Notes: a model not told the origin generated them from the letters alone. A stretch of 64,000 nucleotides of DNA from Sediminibacter sp. Hel_I_10 (GCF_000688335.1 NZ_JHZX01000001.1:1550001-1614000); one strand, 5' to 3'; counted from the first letter of the stretch, positions 8,870-19,950 are shown. Numbers and translations are program-made.

Positions 8870-11233
8870 ATGAGATTTATTACAACGCTAATTTTGTTTA
8901 TTGGGTTTATAAGCCAAGCACAAAACAAACTCAGTTTTAAACTTATAGATTCTGAGACGAAAGCGCCCATTGCTTTTGCCAACGTTATTTTTAATGATAA
9001 CGATCGTAATGGTACCATTTCAGATATTGATGGCATCTTCAATGTACCTCAAGAAGTAGAGACTATATTCATTAGCTATATTGGCTACAAAAAAGAACGT
9101 TTACAGTTAGCCGAACTAGATTCAAACATCATCCCATTACAGGCAGAGCTAAGCACCCTTGACGAGGTTGTGATTACCAATACCCAAAATCCGGCACATC
9201 GCATTATCAAAAATGCGATAGCCAACAAAGCATTGAACAATCCCGAGAATCTCAACTCCTTTACCTACCAATCGTATGACAAGATTATTATAGACTCTGG
9301 AAAAGATGCCGTTAAAAAAGACTCCTTAAATGATTTGGAGACTTTTTTAGAATCCTCCTTTTTCTTTATCACCGAAACGGTTGCCAAACGCAAATATCTC
9401 AAACCCCGTTTTGATGAAGACAGTATCATAGCCACCAAATCTTCAGGTTTTAAATCGCCTAATTTTGCGCTATTAGCTAACAATTTACAGCCATTTTCAT
9501 TTTACGAAGATTACATTAGTCTGTTTGAGGTGGACTATTTAAATCCTATTTCAAAAGGAAGCACCAAAAAATATAAATTTAGTCTTAGAGAAGAATACCT
9601 CAAGGGAAAGGATACGATTTTTGCCATTTCATTTGAGCCTAACGCCAATAGAAATTTTGAGGGATTAGAAGGTTTGATCTACATCAACTCCAACAATTAC
9701 GCCGTACAAAGTGTAGACGCTAAAACTTCTAATTCTGGTAAAATTGAGGTCGCTATTCAACAAAAGTATGCCTTTGTCAACAATTCGCATTGGTTTCCAG
9801 AACAACTCAATTTTGTGATTACGGTTGGAGACAGGCTTGAAGCCATTAAATATGTTGGCAAAAGTTATCTTTCTCAAATTGAATTGAATGCCCCCTTAAA
9901 GAAAAAGCAGTTCGCTGTACTTCCTTTGGGTATTGACCAAGACGCGGTTAAAAAAGATGACGATTTCTGGAAGGCCTTTAGAAGGGACAGTTTAAATATG
10001 AAAGAAGCACGCACCTATGTGGTAATTGATAGTTTGGGCGAAGCTTTTAAATTTGACAAGATATTATCATATTCTGAAAGTCTTGCAAAAGGTAGACTTC
10101 CCTTACCATATGTTGATCTCGATCTGCTCAAAATCTTTCAATACAATAAGTACGAAGGTTTGAGATTAGGCGCTGGCTTTTATACCAATGATGATGTTTT
10201 AGAACATATTTCCATCGGTGCTTTTGCCGGGTATGGTTTTAAAGATCATACTTGGAAATATGGAGGAGAAGTCCTAATAGATATCCCTAGCAAAAAAGAT
10301 ATTTCTGTCAATCTAAAATACGAGAGCAATCTCAAAGAGGTCGGACGCTCTTATTTTGAGCAAAACCAATCTTTATTTGATTCAAGATCTATTATTGCCG
10401 ATCACATGGATCAAATCAAGGCTTTAAGCATCAGTACCAAAATGAAATTACTACGGAATATAGATTGGTCCGTCGGCTTTAGCACTTCTGAAATCAAACC
10501 GTTGTACAACTATCAGTTTCGCTCTAACTCAGGGCCAATAGTAAATTACAAAAACTCTGAAGTTCATTTCAGTCTAAATTATTTTGTGAACGAAAAGTTG
10601 ACTACCGTTTTCAATCAACTGTCACGTTTAGAAAGTGATGATCCCATTTTCAATTTAACCTATGCCCGTGGGATCAAAGGTGTTTTTGGCAGCGAACTAA
10701 GCTATAACAAATTCCTTTTTACAATGGATGACAGCTTTAGGATAAAGGGATTGGGAAAAACCACTTACAGATTTGATATGGGTTATCTAGACACATCTGT
10801 ACCCTACGGGCAGCTCTTTACGGGAGAGGGGAGTTTTGATTCTAAATTTCGCTATGTGTTTCAAAATTATTTCCAAACCGTCAGGCCTTATGAATTTTTG
10901 TCTGATCGTTATGTACACCTATTCACCAATCATAATCTAGGCATGTTACTCAATAACAAAGGATCTTTCACCCCCGAGATTGTGATTCATAACAACCTTG
11001 GTATTGGTCATCTTGAGAAGCCCGAAAACCATGAAGCCATTGACTTTACCATTAAGAATGAGCTGTTTTTAGAAAGCGGACTAGAGCTTCGAAACCTCAT
11101 TAAACTCAATTATCTCGATATTGGGTATTTGGGTATTGGTGCCGGTGGATTTTACCGTTATGGCTTTTACAGTTTACCTGAAACCAAGGATAATTTGGTC
11201 TTTAAATTCGCTATGGGGTTTACGTTTAAGTGA
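8870..11233 (+). CDS. DUF5686 outer-membrane protein with carboxypeptidase-regulatory-like domain
   Basis: The 787-residue protein has a signal peptide (MRFITTLILFIGFISQAQ) and then a CarboxypepD_reg-like beta-sandwich (about 20-105: LIDSETKAPIAFANVIF, GTISDIDGIF, ISYIGYKKERL). The remainder matches the DUF5686 layout, with a long soluble part and a C-terminal beta-barrel ending in an aromatic residue (FKFAMGFTFK). Proteins of this architecture are outer-membrane proteins of Bacteroidota with no assigned activity. It is divergent from the DUF4136 lipoprotein gene, with about 150 bases between them. No terminator is evident downstream. Confidence 0.85.
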   Translation: MRFITTLILFIGFISQAQNKLSFKLIDSETKAPIAFANVIFNDNDRNGTISDIDGIFNVPQEVETIFISYIGYKKERLQLAELDSNIIPLQAELSTLDEVVITNTQNPAHRIIKNAIANKALNNPENLNSFTYQSYDKIIIDSGKDAVKKDSLNDLETFLESSFFFITETVAKRKYLKPRFDEDSIIATKSSGFKSPNFALLANNLQPFSFYEDYISLFEVDYLNPISKGSTKKYKFSLREEYLKGKDTIFAISFEPNANRNFEGLEGLIYINSNNYAVQSVDAKTSNSGKIEVAIQQKYAFVNNSHWFPEQLNFVITVGDRLEAIKYVGKSYLSQIELNAPLKKKQFAVLPLGIDQDAVKKDDDFWKAFRRDSLNMKEARTYVVIDSLGEAFKFDKILSYSESLAKGRLPLPYVDLDLLKIFQYNKYEGLRLGAGFYTNDDVLEHISIGAFAGYGFKDHTWKYGGEVLIDIPSKKDISVNLKYESNLKEVGRSYFEQNQSLFDSRSIIADHMDQIKALSISTKMKLLRNIDWSVGFSTSEIKPLYNYQFRSNSGPIVNYKNSEVHFSLNYFVNEKLTTVFNQLSRLESDDPIFNLTYARGIKGVFGSELSYNKFLFTMDDSFRIKGLGKTTYRFDMGYLDTSVPYGQLFTGEGSFDSKFRYVFQNYFQTVRPYEFLSDRYVHLFTNHNLGMLLNNKGSFTPEIVIHNNLGIGHLEKPENHEAIDFTIKNELFLESGLELRNLIKLNYLDIGYLGIGAGGFYRYGFYSLPETKDNLVFKFAMGFTFK

Positions 11234-11263
11234 TTTTTATTCGCTTCGGAAATTTTAACTCAA

Positions 11264-11458
11264 TTATAATTGATTAATAGTAAGGTCATTTGAAAGTTTT
11301 CCTAGATTTTGCGATTTTATGCTCGCCAATTCCTTGGTTAAACACTTTGTTCTGGCACCAAGATCATGAAAATAGTCAAAAATAAAATCCTCAGATTTCT
11401 TTTCATTAAATAATCTAAAACAATCCTTCTCACTTAATTTAACTAGTGGATCAAAATA
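11264..11458 (-). pseudogene. Possible coding remnant between two outer-membrane protein genes
   Basis: Read on the minus strand, 64 codons are open between a TAA at 11461-11459 and a TAA at 11266-11264. The translation looks protein-like (LSEKDCFRLFNEKKSEDF, FDYFHDLGARTKCLTKELA) but contains no ATG, so it cannot be an intact gene on its own. It may be the 3' end of a lost gene. I do not recognise the family. The AT-rich sequence makes a chance open frame possible. Confidence 0.3.
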
Positions 11459-11502
11459 TTACATTTGGACTCACCTCAATGAGGTAAATGCTAATTAAGG
11501 AA

Positions 11503-13374
11503 ATGAAGCTAAAACAATTTGCCCTTATTATTTTAATTTTTAATGGCTACTGTGCTTTTGCCCAAGTGAATGATACCAAAAAGGATTCTGCGAATGTTTA
11601 TGAAAAACTAGAGCAGTATTCAAAAAAAAGAAAAACCACCAAGTTTCTGCATAAACTGTTATTTAAGTCCTCTAACAAAAAGCCCAACAAGCAAGTAAAT
11701 CAAACCAAAAAGCAGAATATGAAACCCTATGAGGGTAAAATCATTAGACGCATTGTGGTAGAGAGCCATGATCCCTTTGGCTTTTCATTTACCGATTCTA
11801 CTAAAACAGCGAATAGCTGGTTAGAAAAAACAGGGAACCATATCCACAACAAAACAAAAAAATTTACAATCCGTAATTTTTTGTTGATCAAAGAAAATGA
11901 ACCTTTTGATAATTTGTCCTTTCAAGAATCGGCGCGTTTATTGCGTTCGCAAAATTACATTCGAAGCGTGGAAACTAAGGTAAAAGCGATTGGAAAGACT
12001 AAAGATTCCGTAGATGTGTATGTCGCTGTCCTAGACTCTTGGAGCTTGATCCCAAAAGCGGATATTTCCACCTCAAAAAACACTTTCCGATTGAGGGACC
12101 GAAATTTTCTGGGATTTGGGCACCAGTTCGACAATAGTTTCACAAACCGCTTATCGGATGGGAAAAACGCTTATAGCTTCCGGTATACGGTTCCCAATTT
12201 CAAGAATACATTCATAAACACCTCGATAGGATACAACATCGATTTAAATGGTTTCTACGGAAAATACTTTAATGTCAATCGACCGTTTTATTCGGCTTTA
12301 GCCAAATGGTCGGGAGGAATTTATCTCGATGAACAATACAGACAGGAACTTCTTCTTAATGACGTTATGGAATCGAGCGCGGAAAACTTCAAATACCAAT
12401 CACAGGATATTTGGACGGCACGTTCCTTTAACCTATTTGAAGGCAGTTCTGAAAAAGAACGTTCCACCAACTTGATCGTTGCGGCTCGCCTATTGCATTT
12501 GGACTATAGCGATACGCCAAGTATTGCGCAAGACAGTATTCGCTATTTTTCGAGTGAAACTTTTTATATGGGCAGTATGGGGTTTTCTTCCCGACAATTT
12601 ATTCAAGATGCTTATCTGTTTAGGGACGGCATTACCGAAGATGTGCCTGTGGGCACAGTCTATGCCGTTACTGGAGGCCTTCAGCATAAAAACCAAAAAG
12701 ACCTTGTGTATGTGGGCGCAAAAGTATCTCATGGCAAGTATTTTAGCTGGGGTTATTTGAGCTCCAATTTTGAATATGGCACCTTTGTTTATAAAGGTCA
12801 AACCCAACAAACGGCGTATTTATTTCAGGCAAATTATTTTACCAACCTGATATCACTTGGTGATAAGTGGAAAATGCGCCAATTTGTAAAACCCCAGTTT
12901 TTGATAGGTACCAATCGGTTAAATACTATTGGAGATCGGTTGAGCCTTAATGAAAACAATCGGTTTCAAGGTGTTTATGCAGATGATGAACAGCGCCGAA
13001 ACAGTGCTGGAATCCCAAATTTTAGCAATGAACTATTAGGCACAAAAAAATATGTGCTCTCTTTCCAAACACAGTTTTATTCACCTTGGGAAGTTTTGGG
13101 ATTTCGTTTAAATCCTTACGTCAATGCGGTAGCAGGGGTTCTTGGCAATGAAGGAACAAGCATCACTAAAAGCCGTGTGTTTTCCGCTTTCGGATTGGGC
13201 TTTATTATTCGAAATGATTATTTGGTATTCAGTTCATTTCAATTCTCCTTATCCTATTATCCTTCGATTCCTGGACAAGGCGACCATATCATTGGAACCA
13301 ATTCGTTTGAAACCGAAGACTTTGGTTTCCAAAATTTTGAACTTGGAAAACCAAGGCCTGTTTGGTATAACTAA
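11503..13374 (+). CDS. Omp85/BamA-like outer-membrane barrel protein with POTRA-like segment
   Basis: From ATG 11503 the product is 623 residues; this start follows AAGG and gives a clean signal peptide ([21 protein letters not shown]). An alternative ATG lies 15 bases upstream. After a Lys-rich linker comes a POTRA-like stretch ([19 protein letters not shown], then [19 protein letters not shown] and [12 protein letters not shown]). About 400 residues of alternating beta-barrel sequence follow. It may be an insertase-like or surface protein of the Omp85 superfamily; the substrate is unknown. Its stop overlaps the convergent queG stop by 4 bases. Confidence 0.7.
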   Translation: MKLKQFALIILIFNGYCAFAQVNDTKKDSANVYEKLEQYSKKRKTTKFLHKLLFKSSNKKPNKQVNQTKKQNMKPYEGKIIRRIVVESHDPFGFSFTDSTKTANSWLEKTGNHIHNKTKKFTIRNFLLIKENEPFDNLSFQESARLLRSQNYIRSVETKVKAIGKTKDSVDVYVAVLDSWSLIPKADISTSKNTFRLRDRNFLGFGHQFDNSFTNRLSDGKNAYSFRYTVPNFKNTFINTSIGYNIDLNGFYGKYFNVNRPFYSALAKWSGGIYLDEQYRQELLLNDVMESSAENFKYQSQDIWTARSFNLFEGSSEKERSTNLIVAARLLHLDYSDTPSIAQDSIRYFSSETFYMGSMGFSSRQFIQDAYLFRDGITEDVPVGTVYAVTGGLQHKNQKDLVYVGAKVSHGKYFSWGYLSSNFEYGTFVYKGQTQQTAYLFQANYFTNLISLGDKWKMRQFVKPQFLIGTNRLNTIGDRLSLNENNRFQGVYADDEQRRNSAGIPNFSNELLGTKKYVLSFQTQFYSPWEVLGFRLNPYVNAVAGVLGNEGTSITKSRVFSAFGLGFIIRNDYLVFSSFQFSLSYYPSIPGQGDHIIGTNSFETEDFGFQNFELGKPRPVWYN

Positions 13375-14297
13375 TCCTTCAAAAATTGAATATTACGCTT
13401 CAAGCCCTCAAATTTGGTACGTTTCACTGCAGATTTTTGAAACACTTTATTAAAGGTGTCTTTTGTAATCTCTTCCCAATCTTTTTTAGTCATGGAAAGT
13501 ACTTCTGGGTGCGGATTAAAAAGCGGTTCACTGTGTGGTTTAGAAAATCGGTTCCAAGGACAAACATCCTGGCAAATGTCACAGCCAAACATCCAATCGT
13601 CAAATTGACCTTTAAATTCACTGGGAATATTCTCCTTCAATTCAATTGTAAAATAAGAAATACACTTGCTGCCATCTACTACATAGGGCTCTGTAATGGC
13701 TTGCGTTGGGCAGGCATCAATGCATTTGGTGCAAGTGCCACAATGATCGGTCACCGCATGATCATATTCCAGTTCCAGATCGATAATTAATTCTGCAATA
13801 AAATAAAAGGACCCCACTTGTTGCGTCAATAAATTACTGTGTTTGCCAATCCAACCTAAACCTGATTTTGCTGCCCAAGCCTTATCTAGCACTGGTGCAG
13901 AATCTACAAATGCACGACCATGCACCTCTCCTATTTCTTCTTGAATGACATTTAAAAGTGACTTTAGTTTGTCCTTGATTACAAAATGATAATCGGTTCC
14001 GTAAGCATATTTTGAGAGCTTAAAGGTGTTTTGGTTTTGAGTTTCTTGCGGAAAGTAATTCAACAATAATGAGATGACGGATTTTGAACCTTCAACAAGT
14101 TTTGTGGGATCCAGACGCTTGTCAAAATGGTTCTCCATGTAATGCATCTCGCCATGGGCATTGTTCTTAAGCCATTTTTCAAGCCTTGGAGCTTCCTCTT
14201 CTAAAAATTGCGCTTGACTAATACCACAGGATAAAAATCCGAGACGTTTGGCTTCAGATTTTATAAGTTGGCTGTATTTAGATTTGTTTTCTATCAA
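13371..14297 (-). CDS. queG: Epoxyqueuosine reductase QueG
   Basis: The 308-residue protein matches QueG, the cobalamin- and iron-sulfur-dependent enzyme that performs the last step of queuosine synthesis in tRNA. Two 4Fe-4S binding motifs are visible: [12 protein letters not shown] and [11 protein letters not shown]. The conserved N-terminal part ([36 protein letters not shown]) and the GKHSNLLT loop are also present. It lies downstream of and overlaps the P450 gene (ATGA overlap), so it is co-transcribed and probably translationally coupled. It is convergent with the Omp85-like gene, and the two stop codons overlap. Confidence 0.95.
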   Translation of the reverse strand: MIENKSKYSQLIKSEAKRLGFLSCGISQAQFLEEEAPRLEKWLKNNAHGEMHYMENHFDKRLDPTKLVEGSKSVISLLLNYFPQETQNQNTFKLSKYAYGTDYHFVIKDKLKSLLNVIQEEIGEVHGRAFVDSAPVLDKAWAAKSGLGWIGKHSNLLTQQVGSFYFIAELIIDLELEYDHAVTDHCGTCTKCIDACPTQAITEPYVVDGSKCISYFTIELKENIPSEFKGQFDDWMFGCDICQDVCPWNRFSKPHSEPLFNPHPEVLSMTKKDWEEITKDTFNKVFQKSAVKRTKFEGLKRNIQFLKD

Positions 14298-15628
14298 CGC
14301 TTTCGTTTTTCAAATCTGAGATGCGCATTTTTAGGCTTTAAGGTAATTAGTGGCGTGATCCCAATCGCCTCAAATTGTGCTTGTATTTTATAGGTTTTTA
14401 TAAGATCTGTAATAGCAATAATCATTTCAAACATTGCGAAATTATTGCCAATGCACTTTCTCGGTCCCGCACCAAAAGGAAAATAATGCGAAGAAAATTG
14501 TCGGCTCCCTTCCTCAAAACGTTCTGGTTTAAATTGTTCTGGCTGCACCCACAATTCTGGGTGACGGTGAATTTCGTAAACAGAGAATAATAAATTGGCG
14601 CCTTTGTCTAAGACCATTCCATTAAATTCGTCAGGTTCCAGATTCACACGGTCTATAAAATAAGCGGGAGGATATAAGCGCATGGCTTCCTCCAAAACCT
14701 GTTGGCAAACTTTTGAATTGGTCACCACCGACATCAAATCGGGCTGATCTCCAAATTCTAAAGTTTCCGCATAAATCTTCTCCTGCCATTCTGGGTGCAA
14801 GGCCAACAATTGGCAAGTAAAGGTCAAGGCATTAGAAGTAGTTTCGTGACCTGCTGTAAACAAAATAAGAATCTCATCTATAAGCTGCTCCTCATCCATA
14901 AAGTTGCCGTCCTCATACCTTGCCTCCAATAACATATCTAATAAATCATCATACTTTTCTTCTGAAATGCGACGATCATTCACAATGCTCTTAAGAATTT
15001 GCCTAGCCTCTTGAGTTAAATCTGTGTAGGTTTTGATGGTTCCGCTTAGCTTAAACCACCAGCCCAAATAAGGTTGTCTTAACTCTCGAACTAGCATTTT
15101 TTGAGCAGACTCTGTTATAAATTGTAACCGATTGATTTGTTCTGGATTGGCAGCACTACTAAATAAAGATTTTACTACGGTTTGAAAAGCCAAATCATTA
15201 AATAGTGGAAAGACATCAAAAGTTTTATTAGTCTCTATGTTTTGATATTCTGAAACAATCGCTGATTGAATGCTTCCCAATAAGTTTTCTAATTTCTTTT
15301 TATGAAATGCAGGCTGAATGAGTTTTCGCTGCTTTTTCCAGTGCTCGCCTTCAGAAGTCAATAAACCGCGACCCACATATTTGACCAAATCTTCAGTTTG
15401 AATTTTAGACTTGGTATAATTTCTCTGATTTTTTTGAAGCACATATTCTGCAAAGGCTGCATCTCTAGAGAAAAACACTTCGGAAGTAAATCCAATTTTC
15501 AATCTGAAAGTATCGCCCTGCGCTTTAAAATTTTGATGATGAAACGGTAGTGGATTTTTTAAAATTTCCAACGAATGTTTTAAAAAACGTCTTAATGGTA
15601 CTGAAGGTATGCTACTGTTGTTCGTCAT
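14294..15628 (-). CDS. Cytochrome P450
   Basis: The 444-residue protein is a complete bacterial P450. The I-helix oxygen-activation motif ([15 protein letters not shown]), the ExxR motif in the K helix (EEAMRLYPP) and the heme-thiolate signature [12 protein letters not shown] (Cys at about residue 392) are all intact. No membrane anchor is seen, so it is likely cytosolic and would need separate redox partners, none of which are adjacent. An in-frame TTG directly precedes the ATG at 15628; I chose the ATG. The substrate is not predictable from the sequence; similarity to fatty-acid-hydroxylase-type P450s is an impression only. It overlaps queG downstream. Confidence 0.94.
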   Translation of the reverse strand: MTNNSSIPSVPLRRFLKHSLEILKNPLPFHHQNFKAQGDTFRLKIGFTSEVFFSRDAAFAEYVLQKNQRNYTKSKIQTEDLVKYVGRGLLTSEGEHWKKQRKLIQPAFHKKKLENLLGSIQSAIVSEYQNIETNKTFDVFPLFNDLAFQTVVKSLFSSAANPEQINRLQFITESAQKMLVRELRQPYLGWWFKLSGTIKTYTDLTQEARQILKSIVNDRRISEEKYDDLLDMLLEARYEDGNFMDEEQLIDEILILFTAGHETTSNALTFTCQLLALHPEWQEKIYAETLEFGDQPDLMSVVTNSKVCQQVLEEAMRLYPPAYFIDRVNLEPDEFNGMVLDKGANLLFSVYEIHRHPELWVQPEQFKPERFEEGSRQFSSHYFPFGAGPRKCIGNNFAMFEMIIAITDLIKTYKIQAQFEAIGITPLITLKPKNAHLRFEKRKR

Positions 15629-15684
15629 CAAATTTGGGAAATTAAAACGTCATATGTTGCAACTCTAGTTGCGAAAGTTATACT

Positions 15685-16707
15685 TTAAAAAAGTCCGCCT
15701 TGAGTGGGGCCTTTAATCTTACCTAAATGATGATAAGCTTTTTCTGTAACCTCGCGACCTCGCGGCGTTCTCATGATAAATCCTTGTTGAATTAAAAAGG
15801 GTTCATAAACTTCTTCAATGGTTTCTGAACTTTCACTCACTGCAGTTGCTACAGTAGTAAGACCAACAGGACCTCCTTTAAACTTTTCAATGATGGTTAA
15901 CAAGATCTTATTATCCATATCATCCAAGCCGTGAGCATCTACATTAAGCGCTTCTAAGGCAAACTTTGCAATCTTAATGTCAATGCTGCCATTGCCCTTT
16001 ATTTGAGCAAAATCACGCACCCTACGCAGTAGAGCATTCGCAATTCTTGGTGTTCCTCTACTTCTACCTGCGATCTCAACGGCTGCTTCCATAGAAATGG
16101 GCACATTTAAGATTGAGGCACTACGTTGTAAGATGGTGGTAAGTAACTCGGTATTGTAATATTGTAGTCGGCTTTGAATCCCAAAACGCGCACGCATTGG
16201 TGAAGTTAATAATCCCGAACGTGTTGTTGCACCAACTAAGGTAAATGGATTGAGATTGATTTGTACGGTCCTGGCGTTTGGCCCAGACTCTATCATGATA
16301 TCAATCTTGAAATCTTCCATTGCAGAATACAGATATTCTTCTACAATAGGGCTCAAACGATGAATTTCATCAATAAAAAGCACATCCCGATCATCAAGAT
16401 TGGTCAATAAGCCAGCCAAATCTCCTGGCTTGTCTAAAACCGGTCCAGAGGTGACCTTAATACCAACGTTTAATTCACTGGCTAAAATATGCGCTAAGGT
16501 GGTTTTACCTAAGCCAGGAGGTCCATGAAACAAGGTGTGATCTAAAGCCTCATCTCTACCATTTGCGGCAGCCACAAATATCTGAAGATTTTCCAGCACT
16601 TGATCCTGACCTGTAAAATCATCAAAGGACAAGGGTCTTAACTTCTTTTCAACATCCAGCTCCTCTGGAGTAAAATTATCGTCTGTAGGGTCTAGGTTTT
16701 CGTTCAT
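15685..16707 (-). CDS. ruvB: Holliday junction branch migration DNA helicase RuvB
   Basis: The 340-residue AAA+ ATPase has the full RuvB layout. Walker A is [16 protein letters not shown] and Walker B is [11 protein letters not shown]. The sensor region [18 protein letters not shown] and the C-terminal winged helix ([19 protein letters not shown]) are also present. It is the motor that drives junction migration together with RuvA, encoded at 4.9-5.5 kb. It is followed by the P450 gene with a 56-base spacer. A TATCTTTG -7 box lies about 145 bases upstream. ATG start at 16707. Confidence 0.97.
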   Translation of the reverse strand: MNENLDPTDDNFTPEELDVEKKLRPLSFDDFTGQDQVLENLQIFVAAANGRDEALDHTLFHGPPGLGKTTLAHILASELNVGIKVTSGPVLDKPGDLAGLLTNLDDRDVLFIDEIHRLSPIVEEYLYSAMEDFKIDIMIESGPNARTVQINLNPFTLVGATTRSGLLTSPMRARFGIQSRLQYYNTELLTTILQRSASILNVPISMEAAVEIAGRSRGTPRIANALLRRVRDFAQIKGNGSIDIKIAKFALEALNVDAHGLDDMDNKILLTIIEKFKGGPVGLTTVATAVSESSETIEEVYEPFLIQQGFIMRTPRGREVTEKAYHHLGKIKGPTQGGLF

Positions 16708-16852
16708 ATCATGGTCCTTCCAAAGAGGAACTTTTTGAATTTTTGCTTTTCAATTCTAATAGTAGACAGAAAAAAAGCAGTCGTACTATTAATGTAGAGC
16801 TTATGTTTTGCTTCCGAAGAAAAACGTACTGTTCTTCTTTTGGATGGTTATT

Positions 16853-16860
16853 CAAAGATA
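16853..16860 (-). promoter_or_regulatory. Putative -7 promoter box for ruvB
   Basis: TATCTTTG on the minus strand fits the Bacteroidota housekeeping -7 consensus TAnnTTTG. There is no good TTG at the expected -33 position, so the call rests on one box and its place upstream of ruvB. Confidence 0.35.
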
Positions 16861-16981
16861 AAGAAAAGATAGTCTGTACAGAGTGAGAATAGAAGAGAAA
16901 AAATGGTTGTGTAAAGGCAAAAGAAATTTAAAAATTGCAGCGTCTATACTTCTTACCCATACTAAACTTAGAAACAGCCCT

Positions 16982-17023
16982 AAAAAAAAGACCCTTAGAA
17001 AGTTAAACTCTCCAAGGATCTTT
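16982..17023 (-). terminator. Intrinsic terminator of the act/cta respiratory operon
   Basis: Imperfect stem AAAGACCCTT / AAGGATCTTT (one C/A mismatch) with a U-rich tail of eight T on the minus strand, 35 bases past the ctaD stop. No other terminator-like structure was seen in the operon, consistent with one long transcript. Confidence 0.75.
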
Positions 17024-17057
17024 ATATGAATAAGACATCTGCCTAAGCAAATATATA

Positions 17058-18848
17058 TTAATGCTGTAATTCTTCTTCACCCTCTTTTAAAGGTATATTC
17101 TGTGGTACAAAATCCTCATCATGTCCTGGCTTACTATAATCATAAGCCCAACGGTGTACGAAAGGAATTGCTCCAGGCCAGTTACCATGAATGTGCTCTA
17201 CTGGTGTAGTCCACTCCAAAGTATTGGATCTCCATGGGTTTTGAACTGCTTTTTTTCCGAAGAAAATGCTCGCAAAGAAATTGTATAAAAACACCAATTG
17301 GAAGACACCTCCTACAAGCGCAAATATGGTAATAACCGCTTGTGCGTTAGTTGTGTCATCAAATAATGGGAAATTAGAGTTCGTGTAATAACGTCTTGGT
17401 AATCCCGCCATACCTATAAAGTGCATTGGGAAAAATACGCCGTAAGCACAGACTGCTGTTACCCAAAAGTGTAAATAACCCATGTTCTTGTTCATCATTC
17501 GCCCAAACATTTTAGGGAACCAATGGTAAACCCCTGCGAATAGACCGTAAAGTGCAGAAATTCCCATAACCAAGTGGAAATGCGCTACAACAAAGTAGGT
17601 ATCATGAACATTAATATCTAAGGCACTATCCCCTAAAATAATTCCTGTAAGACCACCTGTAATAAAAGTAGAAACCAAACCAATAGAAAATAACATGGCA
17701 GGGTTCATTTGAAGGTTTCCTTTCCAGAGCGTGGTAATATAGTTAAATGCTTTTACTGCGGAAGGGATTGCAATCAATAAGGTTGTAAATGTAAATACAG
17801 ACCCTAAAAATGGATTCATTCCCGAGATAAACATGTGGTGACCCCAAACAATAGTTGATAAGAACGCAATGGCTAAAATAGACATTACCATCGCACGATA
17901 ACCAAAAATAGGCTTACGTGAGTTGGTTGCAATAACTTCTGAAGTAATCCCCAATGCTGGTAATAAAACGATATATACCTCTGGGTGACCTAAGAACCAA
18001 AACAAGTGCTCAAATAATACTGGCGAACCACCTTGATAATGTAATACTTCTCCCTGAATGAAAATATCAGATAAGAAGAAAGAGGTTCCAAAACTTCTGT
18101 CCATTATAAGCAACAACGCTGCAGATAATAGTACTGGAAACGATATGACACCGATAATGGCAGTTACAAAAAATGCCCAGATGGTTAAAGGTAGTCTTGT
18201 CATAGACATCCCTCTAGTTCTTAAATTAATAACGGTTACAATGTAGTTAAGAGATCCTAAAAGTGAGGACGCAATAAATATGGCCATAGATACTAACCAT
18301 AACGTCATCCCCATACCAGAGCCTCCTTGTGCCATTGGAAGTGCACTCAACGGCGGATAAATAGTCCACCCAGCAGCCGCGGGTCCTGCTTCAACAAATA
18401 GTGAAATGATCATGATCACTGCAGAGGTGAAAAATAACCAGTATGACACCATGTTCAAAAATCCTGACGCCATATCTCTAGCACCAATTTGCAATGGAAT
18501 CAATAGATTACTAAACGTTCCACTCAAACCAGCTGTTAGTACAAAGAATACCATGATGGTACCATGAATAGTTACTAATGCTAAATAAATGTCGGCATCC
18601 ATAACACCTCCCGGTGCCCATCTACCTAATAGTGCTTCAAAAATTACATTTGGCTTTTCTGGCCATGCAATTTGCATACGCATCATCAAAGACATTAGAA
18701 TCCCAATAACACCCATAATAATACCAGTAATAAGATATTGCTTAGCAATCATCTTATGGTCTTGACTAAAGATGTATTTGGTTACAAAGGTCTCCTTGTG
18801 ATGATGCCCGTGATCGTCGTGTTCGTGAGTAACTGCGTGTGCTGACAT
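17058..18848 (-). CDS. ctaD: Cytochrome c oxidase subunit I
   Basis: The 596-residue heme-copper oxidase subunit has about 12 membrane helices and holds heme a, heme a3 and CuB. Visible signatures are LFWFLGHPEVYIVLLPALG (CuB His and the cross-linked His-Glu-Val-Tyr site), VWGHHMFISGM, and HDTYFVVAHFHLVMG, which carries the heme a and a3 ligands. The N-terminal tail is His-rich (HEHDDHGHHHKE), matching the His-rich insert in ActF upstream. It is the last gene of the operon, 31 bases after ctaC, and is followed by a terminator. No subunit III or IV gene follows here. Confidence 0.97.
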   Translation of the reverse strand: MSAHAVTHEHDDHGHHHKETFVTKYIFSQDHKMIAKQYLITGIIMGVIGILMSLMMRMQIAWPEKPNVIFEALLGRWAPGGVMDADIYLALVTIHGTIMVFFVLTAGLSGTFSNLLIPLQIGARDMASGFLNMVSYWLFFTSAVIMIISLFVEAGPAAAGWTIYPPLSALPMAQGGSGMGMTLWLVSMAIFIASSLLGSLNYIVTVINLRTRGMSMTRLPLTIWAFFVTAIIGVISFPVLLSAALLLIMDRSFGTSFFLSDIFIQGEVLHYQGGSPVLFEHLFWFLGHPEVYIVLLPALGITSEVIATNSRKPIFGYRAMVMSILAIAFLSTIVWGHHMFISGMNPFLGSVFTFTTLLIAIPSAVKAFNYITTLWKGNLQMNPAMLFSIGLVSTFITGGLTGIILGDSALDINVHDTYFVVAHFHLVMGISALYGLFAGVYHWFPKMFGRMMNKNMGYLHFWVTAVCAYGVFFPMHFIGMAGLPRRYYTNSNFPLFDDTTNAQAVITIFALVGGVFQLVFLYNFFASIFFGKKAVQNPWRSNTLEWTTPVEHIHGNWPGAIPFVHRWAYDYSKPGHDEDFVPQNIPLKEGEEELQH

Positions 18849-18879
18849 AATCTCTTTTCTTTTTATAGTCTTTTTTTTA

Positions 18880-19950
18880 TTATTCTGCTTGAACTACGGA
18901 TTTAGCAAAAGTCTTTTGCTCCTTAATCCATGCATCATATTCTTCTTGGGTCTCTACAATAATCTTCATTTGCATGTTGTAGTGTGATTTTCCACAAATC
19001 TTATTACAAAGTAACAAATAATCAAACTCGTAGTACACCTCTTGGCCCTTAGCCAAAATCTCTTCACTGTTTTCTTTTCTGATAGCGTTGATATTAGCCA
19101 CTTTCTCTATCATATCAGGATTTTGACGCATCTCTTCGGTAGTTACTGCAGGAGTAAAGCCAAATTGAGTGATCATTCCCGGTACACAGTTCATCTGTGC
19201 TCTAAAGTGTGGCATATATGCCGAGTGCAATACATCTTGAGAACGCATTTTGAAAAGCACAGGCTTACCAACAGGCAAGTGTAATTCTGTGGTGATGATA
19301 TCATCTTGAGCATTAGGATCAGCTTCATCTAAACCTAAGATGTTGGCTTTATCAATGTCAATCAATCTTACGTTGGCTAAACCTAACACATTATCATCTC
19401 CAGAGTATCTTGCTTTCCAGTTAAATTGTTGCGCGTATAACTCAATCACCATAGGATCTTCGCTTTCATCAACGTTCATAATGCTCGTCCAAGTAAACAG
19501 ACCATAGATGATCAATCCAGCCAAAACAATTACAGGAATAAACGTCCAGATCGCCTCTAAGGTATTATTATCAGCATAAAACAACGCTTTTCTTCCTTTT
19601 TCACCTTTGTATTTAAAAGCAAAATAGTGAAGCAAGAATTGCGTAAAAATTTGCACTATAAAGATAACAATCATAGAGATGATCATCAAATTATCAATTC
19701 CAGGACCGTGCTCAGAAGCCGAGTTAGATACTAAAGGTAAATCTCCTAGATAGTAAAAACTCAATATGGTAATGGCATAAATGAAAACTAAAAAGCCCAT
19801 CATTAAGTAACCATTGATTCTATTGTCTTTATCTGTAGCTATAGCGCCATCATCTGGTGTGCCTACTTGAGACAAATCAAATATCTTAACCATTTGCCAA
19901 ATGGCAACTGCTACGAAAAGTACTATTATAAGTGTTAAAAAACCAGTCAT
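18880..19950 (-). CDS. ctaC: Cytochrome c oxidase subunit II
   Basis: The 356-residue protein has an N-terminal membrane helix, two further helices (about residues 50-70 and 90-115, and about 135-155) and the periplasmic cupredoxin domain that carries the dinuclear CuA site. The CuA ligands are seen in LLCNKICGKSHYNMQMK (Cys-x3-Cys-x3-His and Met), with the upstream His in DVLHSAYMPHFRAQ. CuA receives electrons from cytochrome c or directly from ActE. It lies between actF and ctaD (27 and 31 base spacers). No C-terminal heme c domain is present, so the oxidase is of aa3 rather than caa3 type. Confidence 0.96.
   Translation of the reverse strand: MTGFLTLIIVLFVAVAIWQMVKIFDLSQVGTPDDGAIATDKDNRINGYLMMGFLVFIYAITILSFYYLGDLPLVSNSASEHGPGIDNLMIISMIVIFIVQIFTQFLLHYFAFKYKGEKGRKALFYADNNTLEAIWTFIPVIVLAGLIIYGLFTWTSIMNVDESEDPMVIELYAQQFNWKARYSGDDNVLGLANVRLIDIDKANILGLDEADPNAQDDIITTELHLPVGKPVLFKMRSQDVLHSAYMPHFRAQMNCVPGMITQFGFTPAVTTEEMRQNPDMIEKVANINAIRKENSEEILAKGQEVYYEFDYLLLCNKICGKSHYNMQMKIIVETQEEYDAWIKEQKTFAKSVVQAE

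Larger units (their letters stand above)
16708..17057. other. 350-base gap between ruvB and the act/cta operon
   Basis: The gap holds the putative ruvB promoter (16853-16860) and the terminator of the respiratory operon (16982-17023). I see no further open frame or structured RNA in the rest, which is AT-rich unstructured sequence. Confidence 0.6.

Noticed and set aside
13386-13790. 134-codon open frame opposite queG
   Set aside because: It overlaps the iron-sulfur region of queG on the opposite strand and has no recognisable domain.
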